Assembly (NCBI RefSeq): GCF_030718205.1
Contig: NZ_JAUZQF010000003.1
Location: 124,001 to 188,000, forward strand
Direction of reading: 5' to 3'
From: Nonomuraea turcica
Lineage (GTDB): Bacteria > Actinomycetota > Actinomycetes > Streptosporangiales > Streptosporangiaceae
Length of the DNA stretch: 64,000 nucleotides
Of the stretch, positions 53,406 through 62,392 are shown piece after piece (position 1 is the first letter of the stretch; the number at the start of each line of letters is the position of its first letter). Below the pieces are notes generated by a model. The model was not told the DNA's origin, did not search any database, and saw only the letters and a program-made list of their open reading frames with translations. The position numbers and the translations under genes were made by a program.

Positions 53406-54950
53406 ATGCACAACTCCGGGATCGGCGGCTGGCCGGCGCGGCGGGCCATGATGACGCCGGACCGCACGGCCTTCGTCTACGAGGACCGCTCGCTGACCTA
53501 CGCCGAGGTCCACGAGCGGGTGACGAGGCTGGCACATCGGCTGCGGGACAGCGGCGTGCGGGCCGGGGACCGGGTCGCCTACCTGGGCCCGAACCACGTC
53601 GCGTTCGCCGAGACCATGTTCGCCACGCACATGCTCGGCGGGATCTTCGTCCCGCTGAACTTCAGGCTCGCGGCACCGGAGATCGACTACATGCTGGGGC
53701 ACTCCGGCGCGAAGGTGCTGATCCACGCGCCGCAGTGCGCCGGCGTGGTGGAGGCGCTGACCGGCACGCCGGACCTGGACGAGATCATCCCGCTCGAGGC
53801 CTACGAGGACTGGCTCGCGCAGGGTGACCCGATGCCGATCGACGTGCCGGTGGCGCAGGACGACATCGCGCTCATCCTCTACACGTCGGGCACCACCGGG
53901 CGCCCCAAGGGCGCCATGCTCAGCCACGCCAACCTGATCTGGAACACCTACAACATGTTCGTCGGGGTGGACGTGGCCAGTGACGAGACGACGCTGGTCA
54001 GCGCCCCGTTGTTCCACGTCGCGGCGCTGAACCAGACGCTGCTGCCGACCTTCGCCAAGGGCGCTCGCTCGGTGATCATGCCGTCGTGGGACGTGGACGC
54101 GTGTTACGACCTGATCGAGAAGTTCGGCGTGACGTGGATGTTCGGGGTCACCACGATGTTCGCCGCGTTCGCCGCCTCGCCGCGCTGGGCCGGTGCGGAT
54201 CTGTCCTCGCTGCGCACGCTGATGTCCGGGGGCGCGTCGATCCCGCCCGCGCTGATCCGCACCTACCAGGAGCGGGGGCTGGTGTTCTGCCAGGGGTACG
54301 GGATGACCGAGACCTCGCCGGGGGCGACGTTCCTGGAGGCGAGCGAGAGCGAACGCAAGGCCGGCTCGGCCGGTGTGCCCGTCCTCTTCGCCGACGTCCG
54401 GGTCGTCCGGCCGGACCTCAGCGACGCCCCGCCCGGCGAGCCCGGCGAGGTCCTCATCCAGGGGCCGAACGTCACCCCCGGCTACTGGAACGACACCGGG
54501 GCCACCGCCGCGGCCTTCGCCGAGGGCGGCTGGTTCCGCTCCGGCGACGTCGCCTACCGCGACGAGGAGGGCCACCTGTACATCGTGGACCGCGTCAAGG
54601 ACATGTACATCTCCGGCGGTGAGAACGTCTACCCGGCCGAGGTGGAGGCGGCGATCTTCGAGCATCCCGCGGTGGCCGAGGTGGCGGTGGTCGGCGTGGC
54701 GGACGAGACCTGGGGGGAGACCGGCCGCGCGTTCGTGGTCGCCCGTCCCGGGCACGCCGTCACGGGGGAGGAGCTGCAATCGTTCCTGCGGACCCGGCTG
54801 GCCAAATACAAGATCCCCAGGTACGTCACGTTCGTGGAGGACCTGCCGAAGACCGGCTCGGGCAAGATCCAGAAGCTCAAGCTCCGGAACCTGTCCGCAC
54901 CGGCCGTCAGTGCGGCGGCAGGTCGGACAGCGCCGTCCGGCAGCGGTTGA
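53406..54950 (+). CDS. Acyl-CoA synthetase (p-hydroxycinnamoyl-CoA ligase candidate)
   Basis: 514 aa. ANL superfamily: A3 loop LYTSGTTGRPKGAML, GYGMTETSPG, the hinge region around YIVDRVKDMYISGGENVYP, and the catalytic Lys in PKTGSGKIQK. It activates a carboxylic acid through the adenylate. The neighbours indicate ferulate or p-coumarate as substrate, but the specificity pocket cannot be read with confidence. Its last 44 nt overlap the convergent MarR gene. Confidence 0.9.
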   Translation: MHNSGIGGWPARRAMMTPDRTAFVYEDRSLTYAEVHERVTRLAHRLRDSGVRAGDRVAYLGPNHVAFAETMFATHMLGGIFVPLNFRLAAPEIDYMLGHSGAKVLIHAPQCAGVVEALTGTPDLDEIIPLEAYEDWLAQGDPMPIDVPVAQDDIALILYTSGTTGRPKGAMLSHANLIWNTYNMFVGVDVASDETTLVSAPLFHVAALNQTLLPTFAKGARSVIMPSWDVDACYDLIEKFGVTWMFGVTTMFAAFAASPRWAGADLSSLRTLMSGGASIPPALIRTYQERGLVFCQGYGMTETSPGATFLEASESERKAGSAGVPVLFADVRVVRPDLSDAPPGEPGEVLIQGPNVTPGYWNDTGATAAAFAEGGWFRSGDVAYRDEEGHLYIVDRVKDMYISGGENVYPAEVEAAIFEHPAVAEVAVVGVADETWGETGRAFVVARPGHAVTGEELQSFLRTRLAKYKIPRYVTFVEDLPKTGSGKIQKLKLRNLSAPAVSAAAGRTAPSGSG

Positions 54951-55380
54951 GGTAGACCTCCAGGTCGCGGCGCTGCCGGGCGGTGAGTCCGGCGAGCATG
55001 CGCCCCTCCAGGGCCTCCATCGCCTCGTCGTGGGCCGCGAGCAGTTCGTGGCCCGCGTCGGTGAGGCTGATCAGCAGGACGCGGCGGTTGTCCGGGTCGC
55101 GGCGGCGGACGATGAGGCCGCGCCGCTCCAGTGCGGTGATCATGTCGGCCATGGACTGGGCGGTGACGAAGGAGTTGCGGGCGAGCTGGGCTGAGCTGAG
55201 CCCGTCCCGGCGGCGCAGCACGGTGAGCGCGGTGTACTGCAGCGCGGTGATGCCGGTCGGCTTGAGCAGCTCGTCCATGTGGGAGCGCGCGGCGAGCTCG
55301 ACCTGCTTCACGACGTACAGCAGCGACGGGCGCGAGGTGGCGCTCTCCACGGCTCCGTCGCTGCCGGTGGTGCTTGTCAC
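54907..55380 (-). CDS. MarR family regulator (CouR-like candidate)
   Basis: 157 aa from GTG 55380, preceded by AAAGGAG. MarR winged helix: LQYTALTVLRRRDGLSSAQL, then SMADMITALERRGLIVRRRD and the wing RRVLLISLT. MarR proteins of hydroxycinnamate clusters bind aryl-CoA thioesters. Two inverted TCAGGTTTCCTGA-type sites lie between it and the aldehyde dehydrogenase, placing the van-like operon and itself under its control. Confidence 0.88.
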   Translation of the reverse strand: MTSTTGSDGAVESATSRPSLLYVVKQVELAARSHMDELLKPTGITALQYTALTVLRRRDGLSSAQLARNSFVTAQSMADMITALERRGLIVRRRDPDNRRVLLISLTDAGHELLAAHDEAMEALEGRMLAGLTARQRRDLEVYLNRCRTALSDLPPH

Positions 55381-55403
55381 GTGCGCTCCTTTGCTCTGGA
55401 CAG

Positions 55404-55472
55404 TCAGGTTTCCTGAGTATCTCAGCCCTCTTGCATTCTTGGCCATATAAGCGTAATTATCAGGAAACCTGT
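55404..55472. promoter_or_regulatory. MarR operators and aldehyde dehydrogenase promoter
   Basis: TCAGGTTTCCTGA (55404-55416) and its inverted copy TCAGGAAACCTGT (55460-55472) flank a promoter: TTGCAT (55431-55436), 17 nt, TAATTA (55454-55459). The right site begins at the base after the -10 box and would block initiation. Confidence 0.75.
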
Positions 55473-55534
55473 TGGTTGAACAGGTCGGGACCAGGACGGT
55501 GCGGCGTGCGACCGCACCGGGAAGCGAGCGGGTC

Positions 55535-56992
55535 ATGACGGATTCCGTGAGCCGGCCGCACATCGAGCCGGGCAAGTTGTTCATCGGCGGCGAGTGGGCC
55601 GAGGCGGTCGCCAAGGGCAGGAGGGACATCACCGACCCGTCCACCGGACAGGTGATCACCACCGTCGCCGAGGCCGACGCCGCCGACGTGGACGCGGCCG
55701 TCGCCGCCGGGCGCAAGGCGTTCGGCGCGTGGTCGCAGACGTCCGGTCGCGAGCGGGCACGCATCCTGCACCGCGTCGCCGACATCATCCGGCGGCGCGA
55801 GGACGAGCTCGTCGCGGTCGAGAGCGTCGACGTCGGCAAGCCGGTCAGCCTGTGCCGCGCCGTCGACGTGGCCACGGCCGCCGAGATCTACGAGTACTAC
55901 TCCGGGCTCGCGCAGACCATCCAAGGGGCGACCCGGCACATCCCGATCCCGTCGCACGCCTACACGCGCCGCGAGCCGATCGGCGTGGTCGGCGCGATCA
56001 CCCCGTTCAACTTCCCGCTGATCCTCAGCAGCTCGAAGATCGCCCCGGCGCTGGCCGCGGGCAACGTCCTGGTGCACAAGCCCGCCGAGGACACCCCGCT
56101 CAGCGCCCTGCTGATGGCCGAGATCCTGGCCGAGGCGGGGGTGCCGGACGGCGTGCTCAACGTGGTCACCGGCGGCGGCGCGGTGGCCGGCGAGGCGCTG
56201 CTGCGCCACCCCGGCATCGACAAGATCGCCTTCACGGGCTCCACCAAGATCGGCCGGTACGCGGCCGCCACGGCCGGCGAAGGCCTCAAGCCCGTCACGA
56301 TGGAGCTGGGCGGCAACGCCGCGCAGATCGTGTTCGAGGACGCCGACCTGGACAAGGCGATCGGCTCGGCCATCAAGGCGTTCGTCTTCAACACCGGCCA
56401 GTTCTGCATGGGCGGCCCGCGCCTGCTCGTCCACCGCTCCCTGTACGACACCGTCCTGGAGATCCTGGCCGGCGCCGTCGCCGGCGTGCCGGTCGGCGAC
56501 CCCTTCGACCCGGCCACCGTCGTCGGCCCCATGGCCGCCGAGCGGCATCTCGCCAAGGTCGAGGAGTACGTGCGGATCGCCAAGGAGCAGGGCGGCCGGA
56601 TCGTCACCGGTGGCGAGCGGCTGGAGGTCGGCGGCGGCTACTACTACAAGCCGACCGTCATCGCCGGCCTCAGCGACGATTCCCGCGTCGTGCAGGAGGA
56701 GATCTTCGGCCCGGTCCTGACCGTCCAGCCGTTCGACACCGAGGACGAGGCCGTGGCCATGGCCAACGGCACCCCGTACGGGCTCGCGGCCGGCCTGCAG
56801 ACCACCGACCTGGCCCGCGCGCACCGGGTGGCGGCGCGGCTGGAGGCCGGCATCGTGTGGGTGAACGACTGGGCGATGCTCGACCCGGCGATCCCGTTCG
56901 GCGGGGTCAAGCAGTCCGGCTACGGGCGGGAGTACGGCCCCGAGGTGCTGGAGTCGTACACCAAGGTCAAGTCCGTCGTCATCGCCCTGTGA
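55535..56992 (+). CDS. Aldehyde dehydrogenase (aryl aldehyde/vanillin dehydrogenase candidate)
   Basis: 485 aa from ATG 55535. Catalytic E257 (MELGGN) and C291 (GQFCMGG); NAD-binding FTGSTKIG. In context it would oxidise vanillin or a related benzaldehyde to the acid that feeds the Rieske demethylase. The frame is open to TTG 55472, which lies inside the operator and is not a likely start. Confidence 0.9.
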   Translation: MTDSVSRPHIEPGKLFIGGEWAEAVAKGRRDITDPSTGQVITTVAEADAADVDAAVAAGRKAFGAWSQTSGRERARILHRVADIIRRREDELVAVESVDVGKPVSLCRAVDVATAAEIYEYYSGLAQTIQGATRHIPIPSHAYTRREPIGVVGAITPFNFPLILSSSKIAPALAAGNVLVHKPAEDTPLSALLMAEILAEAGVPDGVLNVVTGGGAVAGEALLRHPGIDKIAFTGSTKIGRYAAATAGEGLKPVTMELGGNAAQIVFEDADLDKAIGSAIKAFVFNTGQFCMGGPRLLVHRSLYDTVLEILAGAVAGVPVGDPFDPATVVGPMAAERHLAKVEEYVRIAKEQGGRIVTGGERLEVGGGYYYKPTVIAGLSDDSRVVQEEIFGPVLTVQPFDTEDEAVAMANGTPYGLAAGLQTTDLARAHRVAARLEAGIVWVNDWAMLDPAIPFGGVKQSGYGREYGPEVLESYTKVKSVVIAL

Positions 56993-57015
56993 ATCGGCAC
57001 TGTGAGAGGTAAGCC

Positions 57016-58122
57016 ATGACCACCACCACGTCAGCAGCCGTCGTCGAGTCCGCCGGCGCGGGCTTCCAGCTGAGCGAAGTAGAACTGGCCGACCCGCGCC
57101 CGGACGAGGTGCTGGTCCGCATGGTCGCCGCCGGGATCTGCCACACCGACCTGGGCGTCGCCGCCGGCGGCCTGCCGTTCCCGCTGCCCGGAGTCCTCGG
57201 CCACGAGGGCGCGGGCGTCGTGGAGGCGGTCGGCTCCGCGGTGACGCGGGTCAGCCCCGGCGACCATGTGCTGCTCTCCTTCACCTCGTGCGGCAGGTGT
57301 GCCAATTGCCGTGACGGGCACCCCGCCTACTGCGCGGCCTGGCTGCCGCTGAACCTGCTCGGCGGCGCCCGCGCGGACGGCTCACCCACCGTGACCAGGG
57401 ACGGCGCGGCACTCGGGGGGCACTTCTTCGGCCAGTCCTCCTTCGCCAGGCATGCCCTGGTCGACGAGCGCAGCCTGGTCAAGCTGCCCGCCGACGCGCC
57501 GCTCGATCTGCTGGCGCCGCTCGGCTGCGGCGTGCAGACCGGCGCCGGGGCGGTATGGAATGTCCTGCGCCCCCGCCCCGGCGCCTCCCTCGTCGTGACC
57601 GGCGCGGGCGCGGTGGGCCTGTCCGCGGTCATGGCGGCCAGGCTCACCCCGGCCACCCGCATCATCGCGGTCGACCGGGTGCCTGCCCGGCTGGAGCTGG
57701 CCCGCGAGCTCGGCGCCACCCACACCGTCGACACCACCACGGCCGACCTGGCCGAGGCGATCGGGGAGATCACCGGCGGCCAGGGCGCCGACGGCGTGGT
57801 CGAGACGACGGGCAACGTGGGCGTCGCGGGGGCCGCCGTCGGCGTGCTCGCCGCCCGGGGGACCGCGGTGCTGGTCGGCGCCCCGCCGTTCGGCTCGTCG
57901 ATCCCCGTGGACGTCAACTTCATGTTGCCGGGCCGCACGGTCGTGGGCCTGACGCTGGGCGACAGCGAGACGGAGTCGCTGATCCCGGTGCTGGCCGAGC
58001 TGGTGGCCGCCGGGCGGCTGCCGATCGACCGGCTGATCAGGCACTACAAGTTCGAGGAGATCCAGAGCGCGATCGGCGACATCGTCTCCGGCGCGACGAT
58101 CAAGCCTGTCCTTCGGTTCTGA
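57016..58122 (+). CDS. Zinc-dependent alcohol dehydrogenase (aryl-alcohol dehydrogenase type)
   Basis: 368 aa. Catalytic zinc ligands C42 (ICHTD), H63/E64 (GHEGAG) and Cys in PLGCGVQTG; structural zinc C92, C95, C98 and C106. NAD motif VTGAGAVGLSAVMAA. It resembles class III-like benzyl-alcohol dehydrogenases and could oxidise vanillyl or coniferyl alcohol to the aldehyde used by the preceding enzyme. AGAGGTAAGCC precedes ATG 57016. Confidence 0.9.
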   Translation: MTTTTSAAVVESAGAGFQLSEVELADPRPDEVLVRMVAAGICHTDLGVAAGGLPFPLPGVLGHEGAGVVEAVGSAVTRVSPGDHVLLSFTSCGRCANCRDGHPAYCAAWLPLNLLGGARADGSPTVTRDGAALGGHFFGQSSFARHALVDERSLVKLPADAPLDLLAPLGCGVQTGAGAVWNVLRPRPGASLVVTGAGAVGLSAVMAARLTPATRIIAVDRVPARLELARELGATHTVDTTTADLAEAIGEITGGQGADGVVETTGNVGVAGAAVGVLAARGTAVLVGAPPFGSSIPVDVNFMLPGRTVVGLTLGDSETESLIPVLAELVAAGRLPIDRLIRHYKFEEIQSAIGDIVSGATIKPVLRF

Positions 58123-58209
58123 GGACATTCGTTTTCCGGCATCCGGGAAGTGCGGTTCCGCGCCCTGCGTGACCGACGTCACCATCGTTCCACTGAGAAG
58201 GAGTCGCCC
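58123..58209 (+). promoter_or_regulatory. Gap before the Rieske oxygenase with two small dyads
   Basis: TTCCGG-cat-CCGGGAA (58134-58149) and GCGG-TT-CCGC (58152-58161) lie in the 87-bp gap. They may be operators, for instance for the IclR protein at 60475, or a weak hairpin. Confidence 0.3.
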
Positions 58210-59262
58210 ATGTCAAGCATCCCCCGCGACCAGTGGTACGTCGCCGCGTACGGGCGCGAGATCGCCCGCGAGCTGTTCAGCCGCACCATCTGCGGTGAGT
58301 CCATCCTGTTCTGGCGGACCCGCGCCGGGACCGTCACCGCCATGTCGGACCGCTGCGTGCACCGCCGCTTCCCGCTGTCCCAGGCGCCGAGCCGGCTGCT
58401 CGACGACCAGGTGGTGTGCGGCTACCACGGATTCACCTACGGCGCCGACGGCGGCTGCGTGGCCGTGCCCGGCCAGACCCGGGTGCCGCGGACCGCGCGA
58501 CTGAAGAGCTACCCGATCGTCGAGCAGGACTCGTTCGTGTGGGTCTGGATCGGCGACCCGGCCAAGGCCGACGCCACCCGCATCCCGCGGGCGCCCTGGC
58601 TGGACTCGCCGGACTACACCACCGTCTCCGGGATGGAGCCGCTGAAGGCCCGGTTCGGGCTGCTGGTGGACAACCTGCTCGACCTGTCGCACGAGACGTA
58701 CCTGCACGGCGGCTACATCGGCACCCCCGAGGTGGCCGCCACCCCGATCACGACCGAGGTGGACGAGGAGGCCGGGATCGTCTATGTCAGCCGGCACATG
58801 GACGACGCCGAGTGCCCGCCGTTCTACGCCAAGTCCACCGGGCTCACCGGGCGGATCATGCGTTGGCAGGACATCGAGTACACCCCGCCGTGCCTGTACA
58901 AGCTGCACTCGCGCATCGCGCCGCTCGGGGTGCTGCCGAACGCCGACGGGAGCGACCCGGACGCCTTCCACGTCGAGGTCGTGTACGCCATCACGCCCGA
59001 GACCGAGCACACCACGCACGACTTCTGGGCCGTGGCCCGTGACTTCGCCCTCGACGACCAGGGCGTGTCGGACTTCCTGGCCGAGAACAACCGGACCGTG
59101 GTGCTGCAGGACGTCGTCGCGCTGGACGTGCTGGAGCAGGTGATCGCCACCGAGGCCGAGGGTTACCAGGAGCTGTCGATCAACATCGACACCGGCGGGC
59201 TGGCGGCGCGGCGCATGCTGGCCAAGCTGGTCGCCGGGCAGAGCGCGGGCAGCCGGGTGTGA
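58210..59262 (+). CDS. vanA: Rieske oxygenase, vanillate O-demethylase VanA-like
   Basis: 350 aa. Rieske 2Fe-2S ligands C49, H51, C70 and H73; mononuclear iron ligands in the region D154-H166 (NLLDLSHETYLH, H161 and H166). The length and the VanA-type C-terminal domain fit O-demethylases of methoxybenzoates, which give protocatechuate and formaldehyde. GAGAAGGAG precedes ATG 58210. The paired reductase is two genes downstream. Other methoxyaryl acids such as syringate or veratrate are possible. Confidence 0.85.
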   Translation: MSSIPRDQWYVAAYGREIARELFSRTICGESILFWRTRAGTVTAMSDRCVHRRFPLSQAPSRLLDDQVVCGYHGFTYGADGGCVAVPGQTRVPRTARLKSYPIVEQDSFVWVWIGDPAKADATRIPRAPWLDSPDYTTVSGMEPLKARFGLLVDNLLDLSHETYLHGGYIGTPEVAATPITTEVDEEAGIVYVSRHMDDAECPPFYAKSTGLTGRIMRWQDIEYTPPCLYKLHSRIAPLGVLPNADGSDPDAFHVEVVYAITPETEHTTHDFWAVARDFALDDQGVSDFLAENNRTVVLQDVVALDVLEQVIATEAEGYQELSINIDTGGLAARRMLAKLVAGQSAGSRV

Positions 59263-59519
59263 CGGGCATGGAACCGACGCGCATGCTTCCCGGCCGCGAG
59301 GTGCTGCGTGTGGTGTGGCTGCCCGGCAGCGACCTGCTGCAGGGCACCTGCCACTGCGGCGCCACGCACCTCGCCGAGGGCCCGATCGAGGTGTGGGAGT
59401 GGCTGCTCGCCCACCCGGTCGGCCACACCGCGGAGACCGCTCCCGGCTCGGCGGCCGTCCCGGGCCCAGCGACGGCTCCCGGTCAGGCGGCCCTGTCCGG
59501 TGCGGGAGCGGCGCTATGA
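59259..59519 (+). CDS. Unknown 86-aa protein between oxygenase and reductase genes
   Basis: GTG 59259 overlaps the VanA-like stop (GTGA) and its own stop overlaps the VanB-like start (ATGA), so it is translated as part of the set; ATG 59268 is an alternative start. The first 55 residues contain TCHCGATH, a possible metal-binding CxC plus His, and a Trp-rich WEWLLAHPVGH. The last 30 are Ala/Pro/Gly-rich. No family is recognised. It could be an assembly or electron-transfer helper of the demethylase; this is conjecture. Confidence 0.65.
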   Translation: MTGMEPTRMLPGREVLRVVWLPGSDLLQGTCHCGATHLAEGPIEVWEWLLAHPVGHTAETAPGSAAVPGPATAPGQAALSGAGAAL

Positions 59520-60460
59520 CGGGCGCCGACTTGAGTGCCGAGCGGAAGCTCGTCGTGCACTCTCGTGAGCAGGTGGCCGACGGCGTCGTGGCGATCGAGC
59601 TGCGCGATCCGGCCGGCGGCGAGCTGCCCGCATGGACGCCGGGGGCGCACATCGACCTGGTGCTGGGCGACGACCTCGTCCGCCAGTACTCGTTGTGCGG
59701 CGATCCGGCCGACCGGACCACATGGCGGATCGCCGTCCTGCGGGAGCCCGCCGGCCGCGGCGGTTCGGCCTACGTGCACGACGAGCTCCACCCGGGCGCC
59801 ACGATCCTGACGCGCGGCCCGCGCAACAACTTTCCGCTGCACCCCGCCTCCCGCTACCTGTTCATCGCCGGTGGGATCGGGATCACCCCCATCCTTCCGA
59901 TGATCGCCGCCTGCGGGGCCGAGTGGCGGCTGGCCTATGGTGGCCGGACCGCCGCGTCGATGGCGTTCGCGAGCGAGCTGCGCGCCGCCCACGGTGACCA
60001 GGTGCTGCTGTGGCCGCAGGACGAGCACGGCCTGCTCGACCTAGACGCCCTGCTGACGGAGGAGCCGCAGGACACCCTCGTCTACTGCTGCGGCCCCGCC
60101 CCGCTCCTGCAGGCCGTCGAGGAGCGCTGCGCGAACCGCCCGCTGCACGTGGAGCGCTTCACCCCCAAGGACGCGGGCGACCCGATCATGACCGGGTCGT
60201 TCGAGGTCGAGCTGGCCACCTCCGGTCTCACCCTGACGGTCCCGCCGGACCGGTCGATCCTGGAGGTCGTGGAGGAGGCGGGCGTACAGGTCCTGACCTC
60301 GTGCCGGGAGGGCACCTGCGGCACCTGCGAGACGCCCGTCCTCGAGGGCGTCGTGGACCACCGCGACTCGCTCCTCACGCCCGAAGAGGAGGCGGCGAAC
60401 GACGTCATGTTCATCTGCGTCTCCCGCGCCGCCTGCCCCAAGCTGGTCCTCGAGCTCTGA
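59516..60460 (+). CDS. vanB: Vanillate demethylase reductase VanB-like
   Basis: 314 aa. FNR-type domain: flavin-binding RQYSLCGDP and NAD-binding FIAGGIGITPILPM. The C-terminal plant-type 2Fe-2S domain has SCREGTCGTCETPVL and the fourth Cys in MFICVSRA. This order (flavin, NAD, 2Fe-2S) is that of VanB/phthalate dioxygenase reductase, which passes electrons from NADH to the Rieske oxygenase. Confidence 0.9.
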   Translation: MTGADLSAERKLVVHSREQVADGVVAIELRDPAGGELPAWTPGAHIDLVLGDDLVRQYSLCGDPADRTTWRIAVLREPAGRGGSAYVHDELHPGATILTRGPRNNFPLHPASRYLFIAGGIGITPILPMIAACGAEWRLAYGGRTAASMAFASELRAAHGDQVLLWPQDEHGLLDLDALLTEEPQDTLVYCCGPAPLLQAVEERCANRPLHVERFTPKDAGDPIMTGSFEVELATSGLTLTVPPDRSILEVVEEAGVQVLTSCREGTCGTCETPVLEGVVDHRDSLLTPEEEAANDVMFICVSRAACPKLVLEL

Positions 60461-60474
60461 CCATGGAGCCGCCG

Positions 60475-61242
60475 ATGCCGTCAGCCGTCGCCCGGACCGG
60501 GCCGGTCGTGGCGCGCGCCCTGCAGATCCTCGGCGCGTTCACGCCCGACCGGCGCTCGCTGACGCTCAGCGACCTGTCCCGGCACTCGGGGCTGCCGGTG
60601 TCCACCGTGCACCGGCTGGCGGCTGAGCTCGTGGCCTGGGGTGCGCTGGAACGGGACCCGGCCGGCTGTTACCACATCGGCCTGCGGCTGTGGGAGATCG
60701 GCTCGCTCGCCCCGCGCGGCCTCGGCCTGCGCGAGGCGGCGCTGCCGTACCTGGAGGACCTGTCGCAGGTGACCCGCGAGAACGTGCAGCTCGCAGTACG
60801 CGAAGGCACCGAGGTCGTGTTCGTGGAGCGGATCGCGGGCAGCGGGGCGGTGCCGGTGCTGACCAGGGTGGGCGGCCGCTTCGCGCTCACGGCCACCGGC
60901 GTCGGCCTGGTCCTGCTCGCGTACGCACCCTCCGACGTGCAGGAACTCGTCCTGGACTGCCCGATCCAGCGCTACACGGAACGCACCATGACCGACCCGC
61001 GCCAGGTGCGTGCCGCGCTCGCCGACACCCGAGCCCGCGGCTACGCCGTCAGCGACCGCCAGGTGACCATGGACGCCCTGTCGGTCGCGGCCCCGATCCA
61101 CGACTCCGAGGGCGAGGTCGTCGCGGCCGTGTCCCTGGTCGTCCACCACGGCTCCGCCTCGACGCAGGCGCTCGCCCACCTCGTCCGCACCAGCGCCCGC
61201 GCCATCTCCCGTGCCCTGCCGCCGTTCGCGGCCGGGCGGTGA
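60475..61242 (+). CDS. IclR family regulator
   Basis: 255 aa. Winged helix LTLSDLSRHSGLPVSTVHRL, then an IclR effector domain with LREAALPYLEDLSQVTRENV. ATG 60475 follows GGAG; ATG 60463 is also in frame but has no ribosome-binding site. It is 14 nt downstream of the VanB-like gene and in the same direction, so probably co-transcribed and regulating the demethylase genes. Confidence 0.88.
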   Translation: MPSAVARTGPVVARALQILGAFTPDRRSLTLSDLSRHSGLPVSTVHRLAAELVAWGALERDPAGCYHIGLRLWEIGSLAPRGLGLREAALPYLEDLSQVTRENVQLAVREGTEVVFVERIAGSGAVPVLTRVGGRFALTATGVGLVLLAYAPSDVQELVLDCPIQRYTERTMTDPRQVRAALADTRARGYAVSDRQVTMDALSVAAPIHDSEGEVVAAVSLVVHHGSASTQALAHLVRTSARAISRALPPFAAGR

Positions 61243-61253
61243 CGAGCCCCGGA

Positions 61254-62315
61254 TCAGAGGGCGAGGCCGAGATCGGCGATGAAGCGGGCGAGGCCGACAC
61301 GTTTGCGGAACAGGTCCTGCAGGCCGTCGGTGACCGGGTCGCCGAGGCGCTCCACGGGGATGGCCGTGAAGGCGCTGCGCAGCACCAGCGTGGTGACGTA
61401 CCCGGCGGCGACGTGATCGCTGGCGACTCCTTCGTCCGCCAGGCCCCGTGTGTACGCCTCCTGGATCGTCCGATGGATCACCGGCAGCTCTCCGGGCTCG
61501 GTGGCTCCCAGATGGGCCAGGCCGACGAGCAGCTGTCCGAGGTCGAAGCCGATCGGCACGGGATCCTGCCACCCCCAGTCGATGGCCACGAACTCATCGG
61601 GTGCGTCCGCGGGCACCATCAGGTTCTGCGGGCTGGCGTCGCCGTGGGCCATCGTGTGAGGCAGGGACGCGGCGGCTGCGAGGAGCGCGGGGATGCGGCG
61701 GGCCAAGGCGTCCAGATCCATCTGGAGCAGCGGGTCGGCGTGCGAGGCGACGAGGGGATGCCGCCAGACGGCGGGCTCGAGCAGGGCGGGCACCGCATGG
61801 TTCATGATCCGCTTGGTGACGTAGATCCGTAGCGCCGTGTCGGTGTGCGGCCCGCCGGCCGGTCGCAGGCCGGCGAGCCGGCCCAAGGCCCGTGCCGCGC
61901 CGGCGTACCTCGTCAGGTCCCATCCGCCGGGCGCGGGGCGCACGTCCTCCAGCCACAGGTCGAGACGGTCGTCCCCGAGGTCCTCCACGAGGAACAGGCG
62001 GGGCAGTCGCAGCCCGGCCGGCATCCGGAGGCGTGCGGTGTAGACGTCGGCCTCGGTTCGCCACGGGAACTCGCCGATGAACTCCGTACGGAAAGGCTCG
62101 GGGAGGGAGTCGATGTGCGGCCAGTGCCGGGCGGAATGGATGGATTTGACGACGAAGGACCACGGACGGCCGCAGGTGGTGGTGCCGCTGACCCGGCGCA
62201 GCCCGCCGCTGGACGGTGTGCCGGCCGCGTGGTCCATCGTCTCCACCCGGACGGAGGCCACCTCTGCACGCTCATCGTCCAGATATTTCCGTACAAGCGG
62301 GGTGATCGGGGTCAT
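61254..62315 (-). CDS. APH-fold phosphotransferase
   Basis: 353 aa from ATG 62315 (frame open to 62369). Catalytic loop MAHGDASPQNLMV and metal-binding AIDWGWQDPVPIGFD, both APH-type; note Ala-Ser in place of the usual Leu-His after HGD. Substrate unknown. It converges on the IclR gene and is divergent from the large ATPase regulator. Confidence 0.8.
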   Translation of the reverse strand: MTPITPLVRKYLDDERAEVASVRVETMDHAAGTPSSGGLRRVSGTTTCGRPWSFVVKSIHSARHWPHIDSLPEPFRTEFIGEFPWRTEADVYTARLRMPAGLRLPRLFLVEDLGDDRLDLWLEDVRPAPGGWDLTRYAGAARALGRLAGLRPAGGPHTDTALRIYVTKRIMNHAVPALLEPAVWRHPLVASHADPLLQMDLDALARRIPALLAAAASLPHTMAHGDASPQNLMVPADAPDEFVAIDWGWQDPVPIGFDLGQLLVGLAHLGATEPGELPVIHRTIQEAYTRGLADEGVASDHVAAGYVTTLVLRSAFTAIPVERLGDPVTDGLQDLFRKRVGLARFIADLGLAL

Positions 62316-62392
62316 GGGCACCACGGTCTCTTGCTCGGCACGATCCCGGGTAGAGCATGGCCTACTCAAATCATCCCCCGTACCATCCCCAT

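Noticed and set aside
55472..55534. N-terminal extension of the aldehyde dehydrogenase
   Set aside because: The TTG lies at the end of the operator and the extra residues are not like the family; ATG 55535 gives a normal length.
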